A DNA stretch of 64,000 bases from JBKQVT01 sp963727245 (GCA_963727245.1 CAVSFO010000009.1:690074-754073), one strand, 5' to 3'. Counted from the stretch's first letter, positions 26,276-36,073 are shown. Notes: a model not told the origin generated them from the sequence alone. Program-made: numbers and translations.

Positions 26276-26849
26276 CCTCGGTTCCTATGATGAAAAGCCG
26301 CTCCTTGTTCAGAACGGCGCGGAGAAAGTGGTTCTTGGCGGCAACCTTCCCGCCGAATTCCTCCGCGGTGAACACGCTGGCATTGACGGGCCTCGCCAAA
26401 CGCTCCTCCAGTGCGTCCAGGACTGGAGCGAGTTTCGACGGACCGACGGCCCCAATCACGATCAAGTCAACGTCGCTGGAGGACCGTTCTTGGGACGAGG
26501 CCACGGACCCGTGGACGAAAGCCACGGCGATCCTCGACCGCAAAGGCGCCAGGGCGTCGCGCAGCACCTCGACCAGCCCCACGGTCTTGGCGATCATGCC
26601 CTGAAGCTCGCCGCGAAAGGGACAGTCGGGATCGGCCTGGTAATAGACGCGATTGCCTTCGCGGCGGCGCCGCAGGATGCCGGCCGTCACCAACGAGGCC
26701 AAGGGGGCTTGCAGACTGGAGGGCCGCCGGCCCATTTGTTTGGCCAGGTCGCTGAGATACCACCACCGCTCGGGTTGCAGCACGGTGGCTGCCAGGAGCC
26801 CCTGGGTGGTCTTGGCCAACAGCGCATCGATCGGACTCGATTTACGCAT
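26238..26849 (-). CDS. Winged-helix plus MNT nucleotidyltransferase (antitoxin of HEPN-MNT pair)
   Basis: 203 residues from ATG 26849. Residues ~10-75 form a winged helix (YLSDLAKQMGRRPSSLQAPL), and residues ~95-150 a minimal nucleotidyltransferase domain (FVHGSVASSQERSSSDVDLIVIG, the GSxxxGxxxxxSDxDL-type site; the second glycine is not standard). MNT antitoxins of HEPN systems add nucleotides to the toxin. The added winged helix suggests autoregulation, consistent with the palindromes over the start. A TTG start at 26870 would add seven residues. Confidence 0.82.
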   Translation of the reverse strand: MRKSSPIDALLAKTTQGLLAATVLQPERWWYLSDLAKQMGRRPSSLQAPLASLVTAGILRRRREGNRVYYQADPDCPFRGELQGMIAKTVGLVEVLRDALAPLRSRIAVAFVHGSVASSQERSSSDVDLIVIGAVGPSKLAPVLDALEERLARPVNASVFTAEEFGGKVAAKNHFLRAVLNKERLFIIGTEDDLESIARRGPR

Positions 26850-26878
26850 ATAACGTAAGAATATACGCAAATTACGTA
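26842..26878. promoter_or_regulatory. Candidate operator of the HEPN-MNT operon
   Basis: TTACG-N7-CGTAA (26842-26858) overlaps the ATG, and TACG-N7-CGTA (26864-26878) lies immediately upstream; the centres are 21 bases apart, two helical turns. The stretch is AT-rich within GC-rich surroundings. This fits binding of two dimers of the winged-helix antitoxin. Inference from symmetry only. Confidence 0.55.
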
Positions 26879-26911
26879 GAAGTCAAGGCAGGCTCGGCGC
26901 GGAATGATCGA

Positions 26912-27837
26912 TCAGCCGGACCGGCCGCCCAGTGCCGCGACGCCCAAGCCATAGAAAGTATACTCAACGTCGGCCTGGCTGTCCCAGGCCCCGGCACGGA
27001 AACCGCCGCCGGGTTGCTCCAGCGAGCGGGCAAAACGCACCGCTGCGCCCAGGTCGATCGCGCCGCCGGCGCCCAGGTCGGCCAGCGCGACGACGCCGCT
27101 GAAGGTGCTCAACAGGTCGGCCACGGGCAGCCGCCCGTGCGCCCGCAGCCCGCCGTCGGCCGTCTGCATGGCCGCGAGAAAGTCGATGGCCGCGGCCCGC
27201 ACCGGTTCCTGCAAGGCGCCGAGCATCCGCAGCAGTCCCAGCGCGGCGGCGGTGGGGTTCGTGCCGCCCTGGGCGATGGCGCCCAGTTCCGCGAAGCCGC
27301 CGTCCGCGCGGCGGCGGGAGAGGACCAGATCGATGATTGCCTCGGGCCCGTCGGGTGGCAGGCCGGCCATCTCGTAGCAGGCGACTGCCAGGAAGGTCTG
27401 GTAAACGCTGCCCTGCGCGCCCGGGCGCTCTTGGCATATCCGCCGTCCGGGCGGCGGAGCGGCCCGAAGACGTCGAGCACCATCTGCCGGCGGTCGCGGC
27501 CGGCCCGGGCGAAGACGTCGCCGCCGCCGGCCAGTTCCACCCGCGTCGCCCCGCCCAGCAGCGAGACGAACTCGGCCGGCGGCAGCGGCGCTGCGGCACG
27601 CGCCGCCAGGAAGTCGCCGGCCCGGCGGGCCGACTCCGCGGTCAACTGGCCGAGCATGGCCAGGCCGCGCAGCGCGAAACCGGTGTAGTAGACGTCGCTG
27701 GGGCCGCGGCGGCCGGCAAAACCGCCGTCCGCGCCCTGGGCGGCCGCCAGGTAGGCGCCGTGCCGCACGCGCAGCTCGTCCGGCAGTGCCACCGCTCCGC
27801 TCCCCAATCGCAGCATCAGCTCGGCTTGATAGGACAT
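26912..27837 (-). CDS. Prenyltransferase/terpene-cyclase-like alpha/alpha-barrel protein (frameshift)
   Basis: About 308 residues of repeating units with QW/PFTB character: DVYYTGFALRGLAMLG, RPDGGYA, SVYQTFLAVACYEMAG, RADGGFAEL, TADGGLRAHG and QADVEYTFYGLG. This is the geranylgeranyltransferase-beta/cyclase toroid, but the zinc ligands of protein prenyltransferases (Asp-x-Cys and a His before the last helix) are not seen. There is no DxDD cyclase motif either. One base is missing near 27417, so the N-terminal half is in another frame than the C-terminal half. Last gene of the cyclase operon; its start overlaps the glycosyltransferase stop by 22 bases. Confidence 0.78.
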
Positions 27838-29138
27838 GACGAGGGATTTTCCAGCAACTGGCGGTACAGGTTCATGGTGTCCTGGGCCATTCGCCGGGCA
27901 TGATAGCGGCGGTGAACGGCCTCTTGGGCGCGGCGGCCGCACTCGGCGGCGAACTCCGGATGGTCGATCATCTGTTTCAAGCCCGCCGCCAGCGCCGCCG
28001 GATCGCCCGGCGCACAGAGCAAACCGCCCCCGGTGTCGGCCACCATTTCGGGAAAGGCGCCGTGGGCGGGCAGGACGGCGGGCACGCCGTTGGCCCAGGC
28101 CTCGAACACCGAAAGCCCCTTGCTCTCGCGGCAGGTGCTGGGCACGCTGAGCACGTCGAGCGAACGCAGGAAAGCGATCTTCTCCGCGCGGTCCAACTCG
28201 CCCAGGTATTGGAACCGCTCGGCCAGACCGCAACCGGCCAGGTCTTCCACAAGTTCGGCCAGGTAGAGGCGATCCGGCGGGGCGAGATACCCGGCCGCGC
28301 GGACCACAATGGGCGGCACGTCCGCATCCTCGGCCAGCAGCTTCCAGGCATCGAGGAGTTGGTGCAGCCCTTTTTCCGGGCAGATCCGCGCCAGGAAGCC
28401 GATGGTGAAGGGCCGGCCTGCCGGCAGCGTCGACTGCCGGCGGCCGTGGCCCTGGAGGTTCAATCCCGGCGGAATGACGCGGATGCGCCCCCGCGGCACG
28501 GCCAGATACTCGGCCATGAAATCGGCGTAATGGGCGTTCATCGCCACCAGGGCGTCCAGCTCGGCGGCCCGCGCCCGTAGCTCGCGGCGGGCGGCGTCGT
28601 AATGCGGCTGCGGCAGTTTCTCCAGAAAAACGTCCTCGCCCGAGAGCGTGGCGACCACCGGCACGCGCAGCCGCCCACGGAGTTGCCGGGCCACGCCGCA
28701 GAGCAACACCGTGGAGAGGTGGACCACGTCGGGCTTGACCTCCGACTCCAGCCAGCCGAGCAGCTTCTCGAGCTCCTTGCGCTGCCGGCCTTCCTCGCCG
28801 CGGAGCATGGAGACGGCCAGCGGGCCGGTCTGCTCCGGCCGGGTCCCGGCCCCGCGGCGGCTTGCCCAGCGGAGCAGGGTGGGGCGGTCCAGCAGGCGGT
28901 CCAGCCACCACGGCGTGTGGCGGAAGAGGCCCCAGTGCTGTTGCAGATGGACGTTGATGCCGCCGAAGGCGACGCGCTCTTCAGCGACGCTCTCCTCGTC
29001 GGTCCGCAGCGGCGTGTACAGCGGCACCAGCAGCACGTCGCCGCCGCCGGCGTGCAAGGCCGCGGCCAGCGTGTTGCCGTGCAGGCAACTGCCGCAGTAC
29101 ATCGGTCCCGCGCCGGCCGCAAGGTGGACAATTCTCAT
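27816..29138 (-). CDS. Glycosyltransferase, GT4-like
   Basis: 440 residues, intact, GT-B fold. The N-terminal domain starts MRIVHLAAGAGPMYCGS, and the C-terminal domain has IGFLARICPEKGLHQLLDAW and SVPSTCRESKGLSVFEAWANG, the retaining GT4 nucleotide-sugar site with its EAWANG variant of the E-x7-E motif. Start one base after the polyprenyl synthase stop. In an operon with a terpene cyclase and a polyprenyl synthase it may glycosylate a terpenoid or polyprenyl carrier. The acceptor is not deducible. Confidence 0.87.
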   Translation of the reverse strand: MRIVHLAAGAGPMYCGSCLHGNTLAAALHAGGGDVLLVPLYTPLRTDEESVAEERVAFGGINVHLQQHWGLFRHTPWWLDRLLDRPTLLRWASRRGAGTRPEQTGPLAVSMLRGEEGRQRKELEKLLGWLESEVKPDVVHLSTVLLCGVARQLRGRLRVPVVATLSGEDVFLEKLPQPHYDAARRELRARAAELDALVAMNAHYADFMAEYLAVPRGRIRVIPPGLNLQGHGRRQSTLPAGRPFTIGFLARICPEKGLHQLLDAWKLLAEDADVPPIVVRAAGYLAPPDRLYLAELVEDLAGCGLAERFQYLGELDRAEKIAFLRSLDVLSVPSTCRESKGLSVFEAWANGVPAVLPAHGAFPEMVADTGGGLLCAPGDPAALAAGLKQMIDHPEFAAECGRRAQEAVHRRYHARRMAQDTMNLYRQLLENPSSCPIKPS

Positions 29139-29139
29139 T

Positions 29140-31013
29140 TCACAGTGCCAGCGGACGCCGGTCCAGGATGGCGTCGGCCAGAAAATAGAGCAGGTGCCGC
29201 AACGGTTCGGACGGCAGGCGATCGGCCACTTCGCGGGCCCGGGCGTGATGCTTCGAGACCAAGGCCGCCGCCTGCCGGAAGACGCCGGCCTGGGCGTAGA
29301 GCCGGCGGACCCGGCCGACCGCCTCCTCGCCGCCGGCCGCTTGGGCCAGCAGCAACTCCAACTGGCGGCGATCGTGCGGGGGCAGGCCCGCCAGGGCCAG
29401 CGCCCAGAGGACCGTGGGCCGTCCGCCCAGCAGGTCGCCGCCGGCGGCTCGCTTTTGCGGCTCCGCCGGCTCTTGGGGCTCCGGCTGCTGCCAATCGTCG
29501 AGGTCGTTGAGGATCTGGTAGGCCACGCCGAGGTGGCGGGCGAAGCGGCGGATGGGCTCGCGGTAGGCGGCCGTGGGGCCCGCCAAGCGGATGCCGGCCA
29601 TCAAGGCCGCCTCGAACGCCGGCGCCGTCTTCAGGCGCAAATCTTCAACGCGGCCAGCGGCGTCAACTCCTTGTTCGGCGCATCGCGCCACAGCAGCTCG
29701 GCGCCCTGGCCTTCGCAAAGCCGAGTGTGCGCGTCGGCGAACTGGGCCACGATGTCGGCCGCCGCCTCGGCCCCGAGCGGCTCGCGCTGGGCGATAACCA
29801 GCCGATAGCCCAGGCCGATCAGGTAATCGCCGACGTTGACCGCCGTGGCGACGCCATACTCGCGGTGCAGCGCGGGCAGGCCGTAGCGGACCCAATCGTC
29901 GTCCTCCACGTCGTCATGCACCAGCGACGCCTTGTGGAAGACCTCGATCGCCAAGGCGATGCGCTTGACGGCATCCGGCAGTTGGGCCGCCGCGGCGGCG
30001 GCGTCGGCCAGCGTGGCGCCGGCGCCGGTGAGGGCGTCGTACACGGCCAGCGTGATGAAGGGACGCGAGTGCTTGCCGCCGGCGGCCAGGAAGTCGCAGG
30101 CGATGGAGGCGGTGGAGGGCAGGGGGGGAGAGTCGGAAGGGCTGGTAGCTGGGGCCGCCGAAGGGGACAGTCCCATTTTCGTCGCGACCACGCGAAGCGT
30201 GGTGCCCGAATCGGGACAGTCCCCGGCATTATTCAAATTGGGGCAGTCCCCGGCGTTGAGCAGGCGTTGCAGTTCGGCCGGTGCGAACATGGCCGCCGCC
30301 GCCCGCATCAGGTGCAGATAGGTCCGCGTGGGCGCCGGCGCCGGGCGGTGGGGCGTCTGGATCATGCGTGCCACCCAATCGTCGTCGGTCGCCGTGCGGC
30401 GGCAACCGTTGTCCAGCAGGGGCACCGCCATGCAGGGAATGCCGGCCAGGAGGATCTTGTCGAGCGTTTTTTCCAAGACATCGAGGCAGGCGACGCCCAG
30501 GACGGCATCGAGCTGGCCGTTGAGGAGGATCTGCATGACGGCCGGCGAGCCTTCGGCGATGAGGACGCGGTAGCCGAGCCGCTGCGCCCCGGCTTGCAGT
30601 TCGGCCAGCGTGCAGGCGCCGCATTGGCGGCAGTGCAAGCCGGCGGCGTCGCAGGGGGCCGGACAGGTCTCGGCATCGCGCAAGCACTGCGGCAAGAGCA
30701 GCAGCCGGCGATGAAAAGGCACGGCGGCAACCTGGTCGCGCCAGAAGGCCGAGGCCAGCGCGACCATGGTCCAACCCAGGCAGCCCTCCGGCAGCGCCAG
30801 TTCGGCCAAGAGCCGCCGAGCGGCGGTTTCCAACTGGCAACGCCCCGGGGCGTGCGCGTGGTCCAGGCCGGCGGCGATTTCGGCCGCCCGGGCGGCGATA
30901 CGCTCACGTAGGGCCTTGGGCTGCGGCACGTCCTTCAGCCCACTGGTGTCGCGGCCGTCGCCGCTGAGCGGCAGCCCAAGCGCAGCCAGGTTTGTCGCGG
31001 TATCCGGTTGCAA
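29140..31013 (-). CDS. DUF116-like domain fused to polyprenyl synthase (frameshift, repeat insert)
   Basis: Residues ~1-250 form a cysteine-bearing DUF116-like domain (CPAPCDAAGLHCRQCGAC, YRVLIAEGSPAVM). Residues ~290-620 are an isoprenyl diphosphate synthase: first aspartate-rich region VHDDVEDDDWVR, second ILNDLDDWQQ, and GGKHSRPFITLAVYD at its start. The linker carries palindrome A3 in frame. One base is lost near 29640 (LTPLAALKI joins LKTAPAFEAALM in the next frame). It should make a linear C15-C20+ prenyl diphosphate; chain length is not predictable. It starts 42 bases after the cyclase gene on the same strand. Confidence 0.83.
30163..30224. repeat. Palindrome family A, long form (62 bp), copy 3
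   Basis: Same GGGGACAGTCCCATTTTCGT end as the 44-base form but with an extra inner hairpin (ACCACGCGAAGCGTGGT). A half copy follows at about 30240-30252. It lies in frame in the DUF116/polyprenyl synthase linker. Confidence 0.88.
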
Positions 31014-31055
31014 ATTCAGCTCGGCAGGTTATTCGGGCGGGAGTCTCAAACGGGG

Positions 31056-32844
31056 TTATGCCGGAGGAAAGCGACGAATCGCTTGACCAAGGGCAGCCAC
31101 CGTAAACACCAGCGGGTACAACTTCTCATAGTACCATAGTTTGGCGAAGTAGAAACCGATGGGGGCCGATTCCCGGTGTTTTCCCGCGTTTATCGCGGCC
31201 ACGAGCCAGCCGAGTCCCTCCTTCAGAGCGGTGTCGACGGCCGGACCCCCCGGCGCCGCCAAGAGGGCCTCGACGGCCAGGGCGGTCTCCTCGACCGTGG
31301 GCTCGCCGCCGGCCGTATCCCCACCAGGGCCACCATCCCAGCCCCCTCCAGGGTCCGTGTGCGTGGCCAGCCACGCTGCGCCCTGCTGCGCCGGCGGGCT
31401 GGCCATCAGGTCCAGATCGCGATAGGCCAGCAGCACCCGGGCGGTCCCGTAGACGGGATTTTCCTCGCCGGGAAAATACTGGTTGCCAAACCACAGCGGG
31501 ACCCAACTGCCATCGGGGCGCTGAGAGCCGGCCAGGTAAGTCAGTCCACGCTCGATGGCTTCGTCCACGCGCCGGTCGGGTTCGGCCTGTTTCCAGGCGT
31601 GCAAGGCGCGGATGGCGTGGGCGGTCAAGTCGCAGCCGCTGCGGTCGAAGGGGAGCGCACCCCAGCCGCGGCAGAAGGTGGGCCAGCCGCCGTCGGCATT
31701 CTGGAGGTCGAGCAACCAAGAAACGGCCCGCCCGGCGGCCGCTTCGATCTGGCCGCGGTACGCAGTGCCGCCCGAGCCCGAGAGCACCTTCAGCGCCAGC
31801 AGGGCGGCGGCGGTGTCGTCGGCATCGGGCACGGCGCCGGCGGCGTCGCTCCATCCCCAGCCGCCCGGCGGCGACTGGGTGAAGGGATGGACCTCGTGGC
31901 GTTGCGACTGCAACAGCCAATCGACGCATCCCAAGGCGCCGACGTCGCCGGTGGCGGCGGCCAGGGCGCTGGTGGCCAGCGTGGTATTCCACACCGACAG
32001 GTCGGCGTCGATCGGCCAGGAGCCGTCTTGGCGCACCGACGAGAGGAGAAAACCGACGCCCCGGCGGACGACGGCATGATCGACGCGGCCCGTGGAGGCC
32101 AGGCTCATCACCACGAAACTGGTCAGCGGCACGGCTTCGAGAAACCCGCCGCTGGGCGGCTGCATTCGCTCCAGCACCCTGAGGCTGCGGCCCACGCTCA
32201 AGCGCCGCCAGAGCCAGAGAATCGGGTTCCAAGGTCCGCGGTGGAAGAAACGCGCCTGGCCGACGGCCACCAGGGCCGGCACGGCATAGCTGACCACTCC
32301 CAGCCGCAGGAAACGCAGCATGGCGCAGGGGCAGGCAGGCCAGCTCGAAGGGCAACGCCGGCACGCGGCGCCAGGGCGCCAAGCCTGCCAACGCGCAGTT
32401 GGTCAGAATCGGCACGGCGAAGGTGCGGTCGTTGCCGTAACGCTGCCGCAAGCCGTCCAGGGCCCCCTGGGCGTCGAGGTAGTGTTGGGCCCGCGTGAGC
32501 TCGGCCTGGAATTGATCGGCCATGCCGGCCAGGTGCAGGGCGGCGCGGACCAGCAGCGTGGCGGCCAGATTGGAGAAGCTGCGATCGGTGTCGCCCCAGC
32601 CGCCGTCGTCGTTCTGGCAGCCGGCCAACCACTGGGCGGCCCGAAAGGCCAATTGACGATAGGCGTCGCGGCGGCTCTCGTCGGCGACTTTTCCGGCCAC
32701 CACGGCCAGCGCGCTGGCGGCCGTCGCCGTGGAAAGCGCCGAACTGGACAGTCGGCCCACCCAATGGCCGGAAGCGTCCCGCTCGGCCAGCAGGTCGTGC
32801 CGGACGGTCTGATAGGCGTTGAGCAACTGGTGCGGATCGATCAT
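31056..32844 (-). CDS. Divergent class II terpene (squalene-hopene-like) cyclase (frameshift)
   Basis: About 595 residues. The class II cyclase acid motif is present as VPDADDTAAALLAL, and QW-type repeats occur throughout (CQNDDGGWGDTDRS, LLDLQNADGGWPTF, SQRPDGSWVPLWFG). It is shorter than, and clearly different from, the squalene-hopene cyclase at 48972-51139; the two share few motifs outside the repeats. One base is missing near 32320, splitting it into an N-terminal (ATG 32844) and a C-terminal frame. First gene of the four-gene operon with the polyprenyl synthase, glycosyltransferase and alpha/alpha-barrel protein. The product could be a cyclised prenoid other than hopene. Confidence 0.82.
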
Positions 32845-32885
32845 GGCATTTTCATGGCGTGATGGCAGGGGATGGTGGCAAATTT

Positions 32886-32990
32886 TCTCCCCTCTCCCTT
32901 TGGGAGAGGGGCAGGGGGTGAGGGCCGAGCAAGGCAAGCTGTTTCTCGACAGAAGCCCTCACCCTAACCCTCTCCCGGAGGGAGAGGGGA
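32886..32990. repeat. Palindromic repeat family E, copy 1
   Basis: CTCCCCTCTCCCTTTGGGAG and its mirror CTCTCCCGGAGGGAGAGGGG, joined through GGTGAGGGC/GCCCTCACC. Other copies: 43497-43628, 51285-51430 and a half copy at 59012-59056. It occupies the divergent spacer between the cyclase operon and the radical-SAM gene. Confidence 0.85.
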
Positions 32991-33019
32991 CGTGACTCCC
33001 CAATTTTCGAGACTCCAGC

Positions 33020-33043
33020 TATACCATCGCCCAGTGGTATAAT
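33020..33043 (+). promoter_or_regulatory. Palindrome with TATAAT box upstream of the radical-SAM gene
   Basis: TATACCA (33020-33026) and TGGTATA (33035-33041) form an inverted repeat whose right arm contains a perfect TATAAT at 33038-33043, 34 bases before the ATG. No good -35 is seen, which would fit activator or repressor control at the palindrome. Inference from sequence symmetry. Confidence 0.5.
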
Positions 33044-33076
33044 CAAGGTGAACAAGCGGCGGGGACTCGAGCGGCG

Positions 33077-34267
33077 ATGCTGTTGCGACTTGCATATCGG
33101 TTGGCCACGGAAATCTCCCCGCGCTTGGCGATGAAGGCGGGCTATCTGTGGGCGTACAAGGGAAGCAGGGCGGTGGCCGCCTATCGCCGCCGCGTGGCCT
33201 GCGGCCAATTGTTTCCGCCGTTTCTCTTTATTGCCCTAACCGACGCCTGCAACCTCCGCTGCCGCGGCTGCTGGATCGCCGGCGACGGCCGGCCCCATCA
33301 ATTACCCGCCGCCGAGGTCGATCGCCTGATTGCCGAGGGCAAGCGGCAAGCGGCCTATTTCTATACGCTGCTGGGCGGCGAGCCGCTGCTGTATCCGCAC
33401 CTCTGGGACATCGTCCGCCGCCACCGCGACTGCTATTTCCAGGTCATCAGTAACGGCATGTTCTTCGATGAGGAAAACGTGCGGCAAATCCGCGTGGCCG
33501 GCAACGTCACGCCCCTGGTCAGCCTCGACGGCGCGGAGCAGAACAACGACGACCGCCGCGGCCGGGGCGTCTTCCAGGCGGTCATGGAAGGCCTAGCGCG
33601 GCTGCGGCGCGAGAAGATCCTCTTCGGCGTCGCCACCACCGTGACCGCCACGAACATGGAACAGGTCCTCGGCGACAACTACGTCCGCGACCTGATCGGC
33701 CGCGGCGCCATGTACTTGTGGTATTACGTCTACCGGCCGGTCGGGGCCGATCCGTCGCCGCACTACTGCGTCGGGCGCGAGCAGATGATCCAGTTGCGCC
33801 GCCGGCTGCTGGCGCTGCGGCGCCGGCATCCAATTGTGCTCATCGACACCTATTGGAACGCGGCGGGCGAGGCGGTTTGCCCGGCCGCCCTGGGGTTGGG
33901 CTTTCACATCGGCCCGCAGGGCAGCGTCGAGCCCTGCCCGCCGCTGTCGGCCGCCTGCCAGACGATCCGGGACCACGATCACAACCTGTTTCGCACAATC
34001 AACGGCAGCGAATTCCTGCGGGGATTTCAAGAGTTCGTCCGTGGGCGGACCCGCGGCTGCGTGATCCTCGAACATCCGCAGGCCCTGGCCGAGTATCTGC
34101 GCAGCAGGTCGGCCGTCGATTACAGCGGCCGCGATCTGGCCGGCGAGCTGGCCGCCGCCGCGCCGCGGACGAGCCATCACCTGCCCGGCGAAGAAATTCC
34201 CGAGGACTATTGGCTCTATCGCCTGTTGAAGAAGCAGCTCTTCTTCGGCATGGGCGGGTATGGATGA
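33077..34267 (+). CDS. Radical SAM protein of unknown substrate
   Basis: 396 residues, intact. The cluster motif CNLRCRGC (C-x3-C-x2-C) is near residue 56, followed by LLGGEPLLYPHLWDI and LVSLDGAEQNNDDRRG. In the C-terminal part cysteines at AVCPAALGLGFHIGPQGSVEPCPP suggest an auxiliary cluster or SPASM-like region. It is not HpnH, which is at 47870. Divergent from the cyclase operon and convergent with hpnE, so a role in terpenoid tailoring is plausible from location only. Confidence 0.82.
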   Translation: MLLRLAYRLATEISPRLAMKAGYLWAYKGSRAVAAYRRRVACGQLFPPFLFIALTDACNLRCRGCWIAGDGRPHQLPAAEVDRLIAEGKRQAAYFYTLLGGEPLLYPHLWDIVRRHRDCYFQVISNGMFFDEENVRQIRVAGNVTPLVSLDGAEQNNDDRRGRGVFQAVMEGLARLRREKILFGVATTVTATNMEQVLGDNYVRDLIGRGAMYLWYYVYRPVGADPSPHYCVGREQMIQLRRRLLALRRRHPIVLIDTYWNAAGEAVCPAALGLGFHIGPQGSVEPCPPLSAACQTIRDHDHNLFRTINGSEFLRGFQEFVRGRTRGCVILEHPQALAEYLRSRSAVDYSGRDLAGELAAAAPRTSHHLPGEEIPEDYWLYRLLKKQLFFGMGGYG

Positions 34268-34275
34268 AAGAACCT

Positions 34276-34415
34276 GGGGGACTGTCCCCTTCGCGGGTGG
34301 CCCCGATAGCTTGGCTATCGGGGCGGCGGAGCCGCAAGAGGAGCTTCGGTACGCCACGCGGGCCTCTTGTGCCTGCGGCACCCCGATAGCAGAGTTATCG
34401 GGGCCACCCGCGTGA
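34276..34415. repeat. Half palindrome A plus inverted repeat family M
   Basis: GGGGGACTGTCCCC is at 34276-34290, then CGCGGGTGGCCCCGATA (34292-34308) is mirrored by TATCGGGGCCACCCGCG (34396-34412), each arm followed by its own GATAGC/GCTATC hairpin. It fills the convergent gap between the radical-SAM gene and hpnE. Confidence 0.8.
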
Positions 34416-34424
34416 ACCAGTGCG

Positions 34425-35865
34425 TCATTGCCTCCCGCACAACCAGCGGGCCAGCAGACCGCGAGGCAGATCGGGCACGAGCAACCGGCGGGGCCGCCCG
34501 AGCGCGCGGAGCAAGGCCTCGACCGCCAGCCGCCCGCTGCGGACCGCGCCCTCCATCGTGGCCGGCCAGCCGGTGGCCGTCCAGTCGCCGGCCAGAAAGA
34601 GGTTCGCAACCGGCGTTTGCTGCGGCGGGCGGAGCCGATCGAGCCCGGGCGCTACCGAAAAGACGGCCGCCGGCTGCGTTATCACCCGATGATGCAGCAG
34701 ACGACGCCGGCGGGCCTCCGGCCAGACGGCCTCCAGGTCGCGGAGGACCCCGGCGAGGATTTCCTCCGCGTCGCAGTTGGCCAGGGCGTGCGAGGCGCTG
34801 ATGACAACTTGGTAATGATGGCCGCCCTGCGCGCTGGCGGCCTGGGCGTTCTCGACCGGCGGATCGGCGAAGACCCATTGGCTGAGGCGGTCCACCAGCA
34901 CGGCGTGGCGCAGGTCGCCCAACGGCCCGTCGAACCAGAGATGCACGGCCGTGATCGCGCCGGGCCGAATGGCTTCCGCGTCCGCGAGGGCGGGCAGGGC
35001 GGCCCGCAGGGCGGCGCTCGAACAGGCCGCCGGCGCACTGCCAGGGCACGGCCGCGATGACGAAGTCGAACTCGCGCCGCGTGCCGTCGGCGAGCAGCAC
35101 TGCGGTGGCGGCGCGGCTGTCGCCGTCGATCTGGCGGACGGGCGTGCCGCGATGAACGGTGACGCCGTGATCGGCCAGCCACGCCCCCAGGCGGCCGTCG
35201 ATCCACTCTTGCAGCGGCACGCGCGGCAGCAGCAACGTGCAGGCTTCGCGCGCCGCCAGCAGACCGTCGACGAAGGCCTTGCGGACGGCGGCGAGCGAGG
35301 CCCGCTCGGGCGTCTCGCCCACGGCGCTGAGAATGACCGGCGCCCAGAGACGCGCGATCGCCCGCGGCGATTGCCCCTGGCGGCGAAGCCACACCCCGGC
35401 GGGCACTTCGGTCATGCTCTCGGGAGGTCGCAAGCGCGCCAGCCGCAGCAGCGTCCCGAGGGCCCGCCAGCGCTCGCCGGGCGTGAGGTGCTTCTGGGCC
35501 AACAAGGCGGGCAGCAAGTGCAGCGGGGCCGGCAGCCAGCCGGCGGCGGTGAAGTCGCTGCGGACGCCGTCGGGGCCGAAGAAGTGAAGCGTGGCGTCTC
35601 GTTGGAAGCACTCGGCCAGGCCCGTGCGGCGGCAGAGGTCCAGGAAGTTGGTACAGCAGCCCAGGGCCAGGTGTTGGCAGGTATCGACGAGTTGCCCGCT
35701 CGGCCGATCGCGGAACGAGGCGGCGCGGCCGCCCAGCGCGGCGGCCTGCTCGAACAGTTCCACTTGGCAGCCGTGCTCGGCGGCGGCGGCCGCGGCGCTG
35801 AGTCCGGCCAGTCCGCCGCCGACGACAGCGACGCTGGTGGAATTTCGAGGGGCGATGGAAGTCAT
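34425..35865 (-). CDS. hpnE: Hydroxysqualene dehydroxylase / squalene-associated FAD protein (frameshift)
   Basis: Converts hydroxysqualene to squalene in the HpnCDE route. The FAD dinucleotide motif VAVVGGGLAGLSAAAAAAEHG is near residue 12, then ALGGRAASF; the C-terminal FAD motif NLFLAGDWTATGWPATMEGAVRSG is in the second frame. One base is lost near 34965-35020, where VIAAVPWQ meets the frame carrying AVHLWFDGPLGD. Corrected length is about 479 residues. ATG 35865. It follows hpnD on the same strand after 208 bases that are mostly repeat C3. Confidence 0.9.
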
Positions 35866-35895
35866 TGCGGGATTCCGGACACGCGGTTTTCTTGC

Positions 35896-36048
35896 CCCCT
35901 CAAGCCCACCGGCTGCGACCGGTGGGAAAAATGCGGCGGATGTCGTCGCCATTCCCACCGGACGCAGCCGGTGGGCTTGGGGTGTGTTTCATTCGGTGGT
36001 TATGGACGCCCGTCCCACCGGACGCAGCCGGTGGGCTTGGGGTGTGTT
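35896..36048. repeat. Palindromic repeat family C, copy 3 (three arms)
   Basis: CAAGCCCACCGGCTGCGACC, then twice TCCCACCGGACGCAGCCGG followed by TGGGCTTGGGGTGTG (about 35953-35980 and 36013-36047). The right arm is duplicated with its flank, so this copy has grown by tandem duplication. Lies between hpnD and hpnE. Confidence 0.85.
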
Positions 36049-36073
36049 GTATTCGGCGGTTGGGGAGTCTCGG

